From contig NZ_JABVXF010000016.1 of the NCBI RefSeq assembly GCF_013349995.1, positions 35,735 to 99,734 on the forward strand: a stretch of 64,000 bases of DNA, read 5' to 3'. Positions within the stretch are counted from its first letter, which is position 1. Each line of letters starts with the position of its first letter. Positions 35,198 to 43,298 of the stretch are shown piece by piece. The position numbers and the translations under genes are program-made. The stretch comes from Pseudoalteromonas sp. 0303 (GTDB lineage Bacteria > Pseudomonadota > Gammaproteobacteria > Enterobacterales > Alteromonadaceae). The notes under the pieces were generated by a model that was not told the origin of the DNA, searched no databases, and was given only the letters and a program-made list of their open reading frames with translations.

Positions 35198-35261
35198 GTC
35201 TAACATTTTAGTATTTATGCGGCACGGCACGCAGTTTGTGTTGCATAATCGCTTGTTGGAC
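35198..35261 (-). repeat. Integron attC site (upstream of DUF2971 cassette)
   Basis: On the minus strand GTCCAAC and GTTAGAC end the site, both perfect matches to the core consensus. AGCGATTATGC and GCATAAATACT form the inner arms with mismatches. 64 bp. Confidence 0.65.
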
Positions 35262-35535
35262 TGAGTCGCTACCTGAACGGTGTGTCAGAGTTGGTGTTAT
35301 TTATGCTATGGGGTTTGCTTTTTGTGGCCTAAGCTTTAGTAAGCCAATTTCTTTGGCATATCTGGCCTTATTTAAGCTTTCCCTGCACTGCTCAGCGTTT
35401 ATTATGTTTCCATTACACCTAAGTTTGGCTAGATTAGCAATTAATAATTTAAACAGCTATCTAGCAAATCACTTCTTATGCTTTAGGTAAATTCCGCAGT
35501 ATGCTAAAGCAATTATGTTAGCTCGTTTTGGGGCA
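35262..35535. other. Cassette remnant next to the IS element
   Basis: About 270 bases between the last attC and the IS left end. TGCTTTAGCATACTG and CTAAAGCA make an inverted repeat near 35470-35505, but no convincing attC or gene could be drawn. The open frame at 35236-35490 begins inside an attC and is probably not coding. Confidence 0.4.
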
Positions 35536-35553
35536 GTTTGTATGGTACGCCCC

Positions 35554-35769
35554 GTTTTGCAAGTTAATAATTAAAAATAACGGAGATGGTTTGCGCTAAT
35601 GTATTCAGAGTCTATTAGAGACTTTCATTAGTCCCAGCTCTACGATGAGATCCGCGCCAGATTGTCCTCATAAACGAGAAAGCATTTTTTATGCTGCTCT
35701 GCCCCTCAGGTTTTCAATCTGGTGGTCTAACCGTTTTGTCATCAATAATTATCATTGCAAATCTGACTT
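35554..35769 (-). ncRNA. Putative seekRNA/bridge RNA region of the IS1111 element
   Basis: IS110-family transposases use an RNA encoded in the element to choose their target; in IS1111 members it lies downstream of the transposase gene. This 216-bp segment between the transposase stop and the inverted repeat is the expected place. No structure was computed, so this is by position only. Confidence 0.4.
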
Positions 35770-36785
35770 TTACACTTTTAATTCGAATGGTTGTTTTGTT
35801 GACATCACTGACCACGCAATTCGGGCCAATTTATTAGCTAAAGCAACAACTGCTACATTAAAGGGTTTTCGACATTTAAGGTCTAATAACCATTGCCCAA
35901 AAAACTTATTGGCGGTGTTATCTCTCCACATTACTGCTCGTGCTGCATGAACAAACAACTCCCTTAATTCCTTGTTACCTCGCTTGGATATTCCAAGGAG
36001 TCTTGGTTTTCCACCTGTACTATGCTGATATGGAACCAAACCTATCCATGCCCAAAATTTCGGCCGTTCTTGAAGTCATTTGCATCCCCAACAGCAGATA
36101 CGCAGCATGAAGCTGTCATTGGCCCTATGCCCGGAATTGTTTGAAGTAGTGCAACAACTTCATTTTCTTTATTTAATAGCTTTAATTTAGCTTCTTGCTC
36201 TTTAATTAAGTGATTCAAATGATGGTAGTAATCCAATTGACTTTTTAGTTCAGCTATAAGTAAAGCTGGTAAAGACTCCCCCTGATCTGCTAACCATTGA
36301 AAAAGGTTTTTCATGTGATGGTGACCTCTAGGAAAACTTAGGCCAAACTCTGTCAAGATAGAGCCAATTCTGCTCATGCAAGCTGTTCGCTCTTTGATGA
36401 AGCCAGAACGAATACGTCTAATCACGATCCCTAATTGAGCTTCTTCTGTTTTAGGAGATACAAATCTCATACTCGGTCTAGTAGCAGCTTCGGCGATTGC
36501 GTTTGCATCTATAAAGTCATTTTTATGTGTCTTAACGTAGGGTTTTACATACTGGGCGGGTATAAGTTTAGCCTGATGACCCATTTGGATACATTTCCTA
36601 GCCAACCAATTTGAACCGCAACAAGCTTCCATTGCAATTAGAGTGCTTGGAAAATTTGAAAGAAAACTAATTAACTTTGCTCTAGAGAACTTGTGACGAA
36701 AAACTTCTCGACCAGCGTGATCATGGCCACTTAAATGAAAAGTTGATTTACCTAAATCAATACCTATAACTTTAACAACTGACAT
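35770..36785 (-). pseudogene. IS1111-type transposase, frameshifted
   Basis: The 5' part, from the ATG at 36785, encodes the DEDD domain ('GIDLGKSTFHL', 'EACCGSNWLAR', 'NDFIDANAIAEA'). The C-terminal Transposase_20 domain starts ('LLQTIPGIGPMTASC') and then stops at about 36042. It resumes in another frame as 'AWIGLVPYQHSTGGK' and continues to 35770. The expected 'NFxAWIGLVP' is restored by adding one base at about 36055, so a single deletion inactivated this copy. IS110 elements are not known for programmed frameshifting. Confidence 0.85.
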
Positions 36786-36912
36786 AATGGTTTCCTCCAA
36801 TAATAGCCAACTCTGTTAGTTTAGCTAATGGGTGGGGCGTACCATCTAATTAACGAGTTATATAAATAACCCGCCTCTGGACATAACGAGCTAATAGCAT
36901 GGATTAATTAAA

Positions 36913-39414
36913 CTAATTGTCTACAGTTACCACATTTTCAATAATAGCCCTATTCCTGATCTCAGTTTCCACCGGGGTATATAAATCTACATCGGTTGAT
37001 GGTGTTTCAATCGACACAATTAATGAATAACGAGCTTTTTTATTAAATCGTTCCAACTTTTTACGAGTTCGCCACCAACCCATTGCGGGATAAATAGCTA
37101 AAAAACCTCGTTCAGCTAAGTCAGCCGCAGTACCTTCCCAAATGTCTTTATGAATAGACCCTTTATTACGAAAATCACCTAATAGCCAGTTAGGATCTGG
37201 TGGAGGAGTTGACGAACCTTCTTCTTCAGCTCTAGCTGCTCGGCTTAATCGTTTCAAAAATTCAGATTTTGACTCTGTCGGACGTTTTATATCAAAACGC
37301 AGTTGATGACTTGGATAACGATATTTACTTGATATGTTACGGCTAGATGGATTAGGTTCAATAAAGTAAGACAGAGTGATAGTCATTTTTACTGGAACAT
37401 CACCTAATTCCAAAAGCTGTTCTTTCGGCCAAGGAATATCATGGACATGCATATCTTTAGTCGATGGTTCTTTCCCTTTAATTCTTTCAAACGGTTGTAG
37501 CTCATCCTCAACAATCATTACTAACGAATTATTTGCACTCCACAACGCTTTTCTGAGATTTGGAACACCGTAACCAACACATCTGACTAAATGATGAGCT
37601 CGTTGCCGCGCTGTTTTCCCTGGGTAGGAGAATTGACTGAGCATGCTTTCAGTCCAGCTCGCTGAATGAACAATTAAAGCTCTTACCGTTTCTGGCCATA
37701 GGTTAGGGTATGACGCACCTATCTCAGCGGCAAATTTTGCAGCTAACGCGGTTGCAGCACTAGTTGCATTAAATGTTGAAAATAGTCGTGTATTGAAATT
37801 ATGATGAGTAGTCAAAAGCTGCAGACTTAACATAGAAGCCGCCGAATAATCATCAACTCCCATATTTCCACCTTCAAAAACCACTTCTGGTTTAATAGGC
37901 ATTGAGTTAATCCAGGTCACAGATGTAGTACTATGTGGGCTCAACCCACCATTGGGAGCAAGCGGAGTATAATTTTCCCCACCATCATCTGTTATCTGTG
38001 TTTTATTAGTGCATGCACCAACAGTCAAAACATTCCATGACTGACCAGGGTCATGGATATCTTGTAACTCATTGTATTGGGGGTATTCTTTTAATTGGGT
38101 TAAATTCCCTTCATTATTGCCAGCACAAACAACAAAAAAACGTGGATATAAATTCTCTCCGCTATAGTCAACTGCCAGTGCATCTAATTCCGAGGACCAC
38201 GCTGATGGTTTACCTCGATCTTTTGAATCTTTTGCTGATAGAGCAAGTGTATAAATTCGTTTTCTTTCAAAATTTTCGATCTCAGATAACGAAATACCAG
38301 AAGCAGTCACTTGCCCAAGGTGTTTGTCTCTGTTATCACCGGGATAACGTAAAAGCTTAATAGATTCTAATCTGTGATTGATATTTATTCGGCCAGATGT
38401 TCCAAGAGCAGATGTCAAATCACCCCAGATAGCAAGCCCAGCCATTGAAGTTCCATGACCATCAGCATCAGCATTATTCCAAGCAGGATCAACAACAAAC
38501 ATATCATTAGGATTAATAACGGCAGATAAAAGAGGATGACCAACATTTATACCAGTATCTAATATAGAAATATAAGGGACGTTATCATGATCAAAATTGT
38601 ATTCTACTCTTTCAATTAGTTCCTCAACCCATTGGCGCTGATCTTCTATATCCTGAGAATCAAAAAATTCAGCTGTTGTTTTTGATTTACGTATTTCAGA
38701 GATCTTACTTAGAAGTGCAGCTGAACTTGCTAGCTGATCTAAAGATGCCTTAACAAGTAATACCGTCCTTTCCGGAAACTCAAGTGTACTATCTGATACG
38801 ATTATTTCATGAATACCACAAAGCCTTTTAAAATCATTAATTACCGCAACCCGATCATCACCCACAGGTAACCATATTTCAAACCAATCAATTTCCTCAT
38901 TGGAAATAGGAAATAGATCTGGATTATCTGTCCAAAGGTTTTCTATAACAGTATTACGAATAGTGGAAATTGCGTTCAAAAGAACCGCGTGTTTAGGACC
39001 TGATTTATTGTCTTTACTTGAATTTAAATATTCTGAAATTTTTTTCTCTAAAACTCCAAATTTACCCAGTGGTACCAACACGTTTGCCACATAGATGTTG
39101 TTTTCTTTTTGAACTACGCTCAGTAGCTCTATTCCGCTTCGAACATCAGCTAATTTTTCAAATGCGATTTCAAAACCAGGAAAACTTTCAAATGAGAGTT
39201 GAACTCCTACTGGAGTATCTAACTCAATATTATCAATTTCTTCACTAATAGCTTCTTCGGCAACTTTCGCTATTGTTAACTGAGATGAAAGATTAGCACC
39301 GTGAGCAGCTCGGTCTCTTTTTGGTATGGTAGGCGATATTATGACTTGTCTTGGATAGGTATATTTCTGTGCTTTCCCGTTTTTTCCTACAAATAAGTGT
39401 TTTTTTCCTTCCAT
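36913..39414 (-). CDS. Subtilisin-like (S8) serine protease paired with AAA+ ATPase
   Basis: 833 residues. The catalytic triad is intact: Asp in 'SILDTGINVGHPLL' (about 285), His in 'DGHGTSMAGL' (about 320) and Ser in 'FNATSAATALAAKFAAE' (about 550). An N-terminal region of about 270 residues has no signal peptide, so the enzyme is cytoplasmic, unlike typical exported subtilases. The C-terminal 200 residues form an unassigned beta-rich region. It starts 23 bp after the stop of the AAA+ ATPase gene and is clearly cotranscribed. AAA+/subtilase pairs are recurrent in conflict systems; I infer a protease licensed or unfolded by the ATPase that acts in defence. Not assigned to a named system. Confidence 0.82.
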   Translation of the reverse strand: MEGKKHLFVGKNGKAQKYTYPRQVIISPTIPKRDRAAHGANLSSQLTIAKVAEEAISEEIDNIELDTPVGVQLSFESFPGFEIAFEKLADVRSGIELLSVVQKENNIYVANVLVPLGKFGVLEKKISEYLNSSKDNKSGPKHAVLLNAISTIRNTVIENLWTDNPDLFPISNEEIDWFEIWLPVGDDRVAVINDFKRLCGIHEIIVSDSTLEFPERTVLLVKASLDQLASSAALLSKISEIRKSKTTAEFFDSQDIEDQRQWVEELIERVEYNFDHDNVPYISILDTGINVGHPLLSAVINPNDMFVVDPAWNNADADGHGTSMAGLAIWGDLTSALGTSGRININHRLESIKLLRYPGDNRDKHLGQVTASGISLSEIENFERKRIYTLALSAKDSKDRGKPSAWSSELDALAVDYSGENLYPRFFVVCAGNNEGNLTQLKEYPQYNELQDIHDPGQSWNVLTVGACTNKTQITDDGGENYTPLAPNGGLSPHSTTSVTWINSMPIKPEVVFEGGNMGVDDYSAASMLSLQLLTTHHNFNTRLFSTFNATSAATALAAKFAAEIGASYPNLWPETVRALIVHSASWTESMLSQFSYPGKTARQRAHHLVRCVGYGVPNLRKALWSANNSLVMIVEDELQPFERIKGKEPSTKDMHVHDIPWPKEQLLELGDVPVKMTITLSYFIEPNPSSRNISSKYRYPSHQLRFDIKRPTESKSEFLKRLSRAARAEEEGSSTPPPDPNWLLGDFRNKGSIHKDIWEGTAADLAERGFLAIYPAMGWWRTRKKLERFNKKARYSLIVSIETPSTDVDLYTPVETEIRNRAIIENVVTVDN

Positions 39415-39437
39415 TATCCCTATCCATTAATATAAAT

Positions 39438-40421
39438 TTAAAACAAATTTTTTCTCATGTTCTTTCGATCTAAGATCGCATCTTGAACAGTTGCTAACGT
39501 GATTCGCACTGTTCCATTAATCAGCATATCTTTGATTGATTCATCCGCAGCTCGAGTGATCTCTGCACTACTCAATTCTTTAGCTATCTCTGGCAATTTT
39601 TTCCATTGAAAGTTCTTTGCTACATACGGCTTAAGCCTGTTTTTAAACAAGGTTATAATTTCGTCATCTTCTGGCAATTCATACCTGATAACATCGTCAA
39701 ATCGTCTAAATAACGCATTATCCAAGATTTCAATATGATTGGTAGCGCACACGATTAAACTATTAGACTCATCTTGTTCGATCATTTGAAGAAAGCTATT
39801 TAATATTCTGCGAGCTTCACCCACATCGTTCTGAGAATTCCGCTGTGAGCCTAGAGCGTCGAATTCATCAAAAAAATACACACCTCGAACATTGTTAATT
39901 GCATCGAAAACTTGTCTTAACTTGGCAGAAGATTCGCCCATAAACTTCGTTATCAAAGCATCAAGCCTTACTTGAAATAGAGGGTAGTCTAATTCTCCAG
40001 CCAAGATTGATGCAGTAAACGTTTTACCTGTTCCTGGGGGACCAACCAGTAGCACTTTTCGACGAGGAGACAATCCATGAGTTTTTAATTTCGTCATGAA
40101 TTTTTGCTCTCTGACCAATCGCTCAAGCCGAACTTTCAAATCATCTTTTGCAATCAAGTCAACAAGCCTGTTTTTAGGCTGAGACGCAAAAAGAAGCCCA
40201 CCAGCATCCTGAACTCCTTTTGCAATTGAAATTGGAGCATTTTTATCTGCAGAAGACTTCTTTTTAGCTACTGTAACAAGATCTCGCAGCTCCTGCGCAA
40301 GTTTGCCATGACCACTACGGGCTTCATGTGCTGCGACTTGCAAAGCAATAGACATAAATCGGTCGTCATCCTTTTCTAGATGCGACTGCAACAATGCTTT
40401 TAATTGCTCTGAACTGGCCAT
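39438..40421 (-). CDS. AAA+ ATPase partner of the S8 protease
   Basis: 327 residues. A helical N-terminal domain (1-90) is followed by one AAA+ module: Walker A 'GPPGTGKT' near 126-133, pore-like 'ALITKFMGESS', Walker B 'GVYFFDEFDALG' near 181-187, sensor 'CATNHIEILDNALFRRFDD', close to the FtsH/Cdc48/spastin-like class. First gene of the two-gene unit. The second acidic residue of Walker B is Glu, so hydrolysis should be possible. A TATAACA/TGTTATA inverted repeat lies upstream, a possible operator. Confidence 0.85.
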   Translation of the reverse strand: MASSEQLKALLQSHLEKDDDRFMSIALQVAAHEARSGHGKLAQELRDLVTVAKKKSSADKNAPISIAKGVQDAGGLLFASQPKNRLVDLIAKDDLKVRLERLVREQKFMTKLKTHGLSPRRKVLLVGPPGTGKTFTASILAGELDYPLFQVRLDALITKFMGESSAKLRQVFDAINNVRGVYFFDEFDALGSQRNSQNDVGEARRILNSFLQMIEQDESNSLIVCATNHIEILDNALFRRFDDVIRYELPEDDEIITLFKNRLKPYVAKNFQWKKLPEIAKELSSAEITRAADESIKDMLINGTVRITLATVQDAILDRKNMRKNLF

Positions 40422-40777
40422 AAGACGTCTTCTTTAAAACAAAATTGATATAACACTTAACTGTTATAGTTTGACATAGTACCTTAAAAACATCTATTCA
40501 TTACGATATTTTTCAATTAATCGGTTTTTAGAGACCAAATAATTTGCCTGCATTTATATGCGTAAATGGTATCTGACCATACCTTTTGACAAACATTACT
40601 TCTTGTATATCTAATGAGCCGATTATCTGATTTCGTGTTTAACGACGTAACACATTTTAGGGCAGATATGAGTTACGCTTGAAGGGCTGCTATTTGACAA
40701 AAAAGTTCATTAGTTCTTAATCACAAGTGTTCAGAGCCACGTTTTAGAAACTAGGTGTTAAAGTATTAGAAGATTTT
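40422..40777. other. Gene-free stretch upstream of the AAA+/S8 unit
   Basis: About 355 bases. Next to the ATPase start, TATAACA (40449-40455) and TGTTATA (40462-40468) form an inverted repeat that could be an operator over the promoter. Further on, an attC-like symmetry at about 40635-40672 (GTAACTCA/TGTGTTAC) is too short to accept. The rest shows no feature. Confidence 0.45.
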
Positions 40778-41326
40778 CTATAAATTACATTCATTAATTA
40801 ATAACTGACTTATAGAGTCAGACTCTTTTGATAGTTTAAGGAGCTCATCATCCTTTAAAGAGGCTGTTGAGTCGTTAAGTTCTGAGCTAGAGAGAATGTT
40901 CTCGATTTCTGAAGAGTTAGATGAGGATTTTTGACAAAATTCAGTTATCTTCGCGTTAACTATTTCTTCGGAATTTTTCTTGTTCCTCATGTATAACTTA
41001 TAGTTACCCATTACGACCTCTAAAGCTGCATGATCATAGCGTATGGTCGCTATTACTTCACTATCTTCGATTGTGTAGTCAACTATACTTACCGATATAG
41101 GGCGTAAAATACGGGCCTTCTCGCTATAGCTTAATACACCTGCTTGTGAATTATTAACAATGAAATAAGCGCCTTGCTTCTGAGCAGCTTCTTTATATAT
41201 TAAATCTGCAATGTTGTACTCATTAACTGTGAGACCGATAGTTTTAAACTTGATAACTCTCACAGTATCAGCGGCATGAGCAGTATGGCTCAATACTAAA
41301 ATGACTAGTAAAAACACAAATTTCAT
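40778..41326 (-). CDS. Exported protein, unknown (divergent from the gene at 41510)
   Basis: 182 residues from the ATG at 41326, which has a strong GGAGGGGG site; upstream codons of the open frame are not needed. Signal peptide 1-18 ('FVFLLVILVLSHTAHA'), then 'YNIADLIYKEAAQKQGAYFIVNNSQ', a layout seen in FlgT/LPP20-type domains (helix followed by strands 'VIATIRYDH'). Polar, Ser-rich C-terminus. It resembles the N-terminal part of the divergently transcribed neighbour, suggesting a duplicated domain. Confidence 0.6.
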   Translation of the reverse strand: MKFVFLLVILVLSHTAHAADTVRVIKFKTIGLTVNEYNIADLIYKEAAQKQGAYFIVNNSQAGVLSYSEKARILRPISVSIVDYTIEDSEVIATIRYDHAALEVVMGNYKLYMRNKKNSEEIVNAKITEFCQKSSSNSSEIENILSSSELNDSTASLKDDELLKLSKESDSISQLLINECNL

Positions 41327-41509
41327 AAATCCCCCTCCAAAGTGAAAAGTATAATTTATTGAATACAGGTTTGTGAGAATATAAGAAACACAATGACATT
41401 TTATTATAACCCATTGTAAATAGGTGATATTTAGTTTGATTTTTAACCGCTGCACGAAATGAAATTTATGAAATGATTAATACAGTTTTAGTCCTTGGAG
41501 GTCGTTTTA

Positions 41510-43207
41510 ATGAATTTATTGAAAGCGCTAGCAAATGGGGTTTTTATGCTGACTGTATTCCATGCGTTCGGGAGTGCTTATGGTGCAGAAAAAGTTAATG
41601 TCAATTTAACGCTCACTAACACCACTGATTACGATGCACAAGTAATCGAGCATCTACTTCAAAAAAAGGCTGTGGAGCAACTAAAAGTAAACCTCAACAC
41701 GAATGTTACAAGTGGCAATAAACTATTGCCAAATGTAAGGCTAAAACTTAAAGAGCTAAACTTAAAGCAAGAGCAAAGCACCCTTAATGCAACGGCTACT
41801 TTTGAGTTAACTGAAGGCCCAGAGTTAATTTCTAACGAGAATACTATTAGGATTTATGACGAAGTATTTCTGTTTAATGGCATCGAAACAAAACAATCAT
41901 CATTGAAAAAAAAACTCAAAGAAAAGGTGTTTGAATATAAATTCTTTGCTGATATCCAAAGCAAATTATCTAACCTAGTGACAATATCAGACTATAAAAT
42001 CAAAGAACCTCAAATTAGCGAAGGCCAAATGATTTATGGTGGCCTTAAGCTCTCAGAAGTAATAAACATCCGCGCTTTAGTTGCAGCCCGTAGTTACTCT
42101 CGCAAACATATCTCAAATGGAGTAAATATTCGAAATGAAGAGTGTGCACAGCTTGAATCAAATCTGTTAGATGTAAACCCTCAATTTCCATCGATTGGAA
42201 AAGCTGCACACTGGCCAGAATTTAAAGTAGGTGTATCGATGCTAACACTCCAGCTCTTGACTGGGTTATCTCCAAAAGTTTTAGAAATTGATTTTACTAA
42301 AAACTTACTACTATCCGAATTGCAAAAGTCGAGAGCGAGAGTAAAAGACTATAATAGCGACGTGTTGCCTTATTCAAATATGTGGGATGCATACAGAGAA
42401 AGCATAGAGAACTTCAAAAATGTTTTAAATGGGCGGATGTCCAATTTATCTGAAGAATATAAGGGAAATATTGAGGCATCACCTTTCCGTCAATATCCGT
42501 TTGCAGATGTTAAGCAAGTTACAATGCACCTTAGCTTTGATGAATTAATTAGTGAAGGGGGCTACGGTGGTATTGAGTTCAATGATTGGTTTTGGGGTCC
42601 GAAAAGCTACTATGGAGTACGAAACAGCTATATTAATCGCGTAGATGATTTATCGAGAGGCAAGCCTTACTTTTTTCTTGTGATAGAGGTTTCAGGTGTA
42701 AAATTCTATCGAGCTGTCCTAGATGTAAACTTTATTCATAACAAGCATAGTTCGGCAAAAGTAAATTTAATTCCAATAGATGTGTTGTCATTTTTACCAG
42801 GGTCAGAGTTTAATATCTTTAATCGAACAGACTACCGTAAGTTGTGGCTAAAATCTTTGGAACAAGTATCCGTGACTGATGGTTCAATGAGTAATCGAGC
42901 AGTCAATATACTGCCAAAAGAAACAATTGATTGTTTGCCCGATACGTTTGCTTTTGATGTAACATTAAGTGAGTTGTTTGCTTTTAGAAAGGGGCAGACT
43001 GCATTACTCGACGGTGACTTTAACCCGGTAAAAAATTCACATGGAGACTACGTTGTTAATCAGAATGGTTTTCTAGGTTTAATGTCTACAGAAGAGCCCG
43101 CCTTTCCCGTATCTGTCAGCATGATGGGTAACTCGATAAATATTAGCTATTACAAAGACCATAAAATTGGGGATATAAGCGTTTATTTTGAGAAAAAGGT
43201 ATTTTAA
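41510..43207 (+). CDS. Exported protein upstream of traG, unknown
   Basis: 565 residues from the ATG at 41510 with TTGGAGG ahead. Signal peptide 1-21 ending 'AYGAE'. The first 100 mature residues ('KVNVNLTLTNTTDYDAQVIEHLLQKKAVEQ') resemble the divergent neighbour at 40778-41326. The rest is mixed alpha/beta with 'FNDWFWGPKSYYG' and no known domain. It takes the place usually occupied by TraH in F-type operons, but I see no TraH signature. Likely a periplasmic transfer component; this is inference from position. Confidence 0.65.
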   Translation: MNLLKALANGVFMLTVFHAFGSAYGAEKVNVNLTLTNTTDYDAQVIEHLLQKKAVEQLKVNLNTNVTSGNKLLPNVRLKLKELNLKQEQSTLNATATFELTEGPELISNENTIRIYDEVFLFNGIETKQSSLKKKLKEKVFEYKFFADIQSKLSNLVTISDYKIKEPQISEGQMIYGGLKLSEVINIRALVAARSYSRKHISNGVNIRNEECAQLESNLLDVNPQFPSIGKAAHWPEFKVGVSMLTLQLLTGLSPKVLEIDFTKNLLLSELQKSRARVKDYNSDVLPYSNMWDAYRESIENFKNVLNGRMSNLSEEYKGNIEASPFRQYPFADVKQVTMHLSFDELISEGGYGGIEFNDWFWGPKSYYGVRNSYINRVDDLSRGKPYFFLVIEVSGVKFYRAVLDVNFIHNKHSSAKVNLIPIDVLSFLPGSEFNIFNRTDYRKLWLKSLEQVSVTDGSMSNRAVNILPKETIDCLPDTFAFDVTLSELFAFRKGQTALLDGDFNPVKNSHGDYVVNQNGFLGLMSTEEPAFPVSVSMMGNSINISYYKDHKIGDISVYFEKKVF

Positions 43208-43269
43208 TCAAAAAATACTGAAATTCAGTTGAAAATCACGCTTTTAAAATTTTTTTCAATTTTAAGATT

Positions 43270-43298
43270 AAGCCAGACTCAATATTCTGGCTTTTTTT
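43270..43298 (+). terminator. Terminator-like hairpin abutting the traG start
   Basis: AAGCCAGA and TCTGGCTT pair over 8 bp with an 8-nt loop, followed by T-run that runs directly into the traG ATG at 43299. It looks like an attenuator: it would stop most transcripts from the upstream gene and leaves no room for a Shine-Dalgarno site. Confidence 0.7.

Larger units (their letters stand above)
35536..36855 (-). mobile_element. IS110 family element, IS1111 subgroup, copy 1
   Basis: Sub-terminal 12-bp inverted repeats ATGGTACGCCCC at 35542-35553 and its complement at 36834-36845 bracket a DEDD transposase. Sub-terminal repeats are the mark of the IS1111 subgroup; IS110 sensu stricto lacks them. 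The outer right sequence up to about 36855 is shared with the second copy at 63924. Exact ends cannot be fixed. About 216 bp of non-coding DNA lie between the transposase stop and the left repeat. Confidence 0.85.

Noticed and set aside
35236..35490. Open frame of 84 codons next to the IS
   Set aside because: It begins within an attC, has no ribosome site and shows no domain.
35645..35950. Plus-strand open frame inside the IS
   Set aside because: Shadow of the transposase C-terminal domain on the opposite strand.
36042..36060. Programmed frameshift in the transposase
   Set aside because: No slippery heptamer or pseudoknot was evident, and IS110 transposases are normally read in one frame; a simple one-base loss explains it.
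40635..40672. attC-like symmetry upstream of the AAA+ gene
   Set aside because: Too short, and inner arms do not pair; not enough to call the AAA+/S8 unit a cassette.
41510..43207. TraH
   Set aside because: Position before traG is right, but none of the TraH sequence features were seen.
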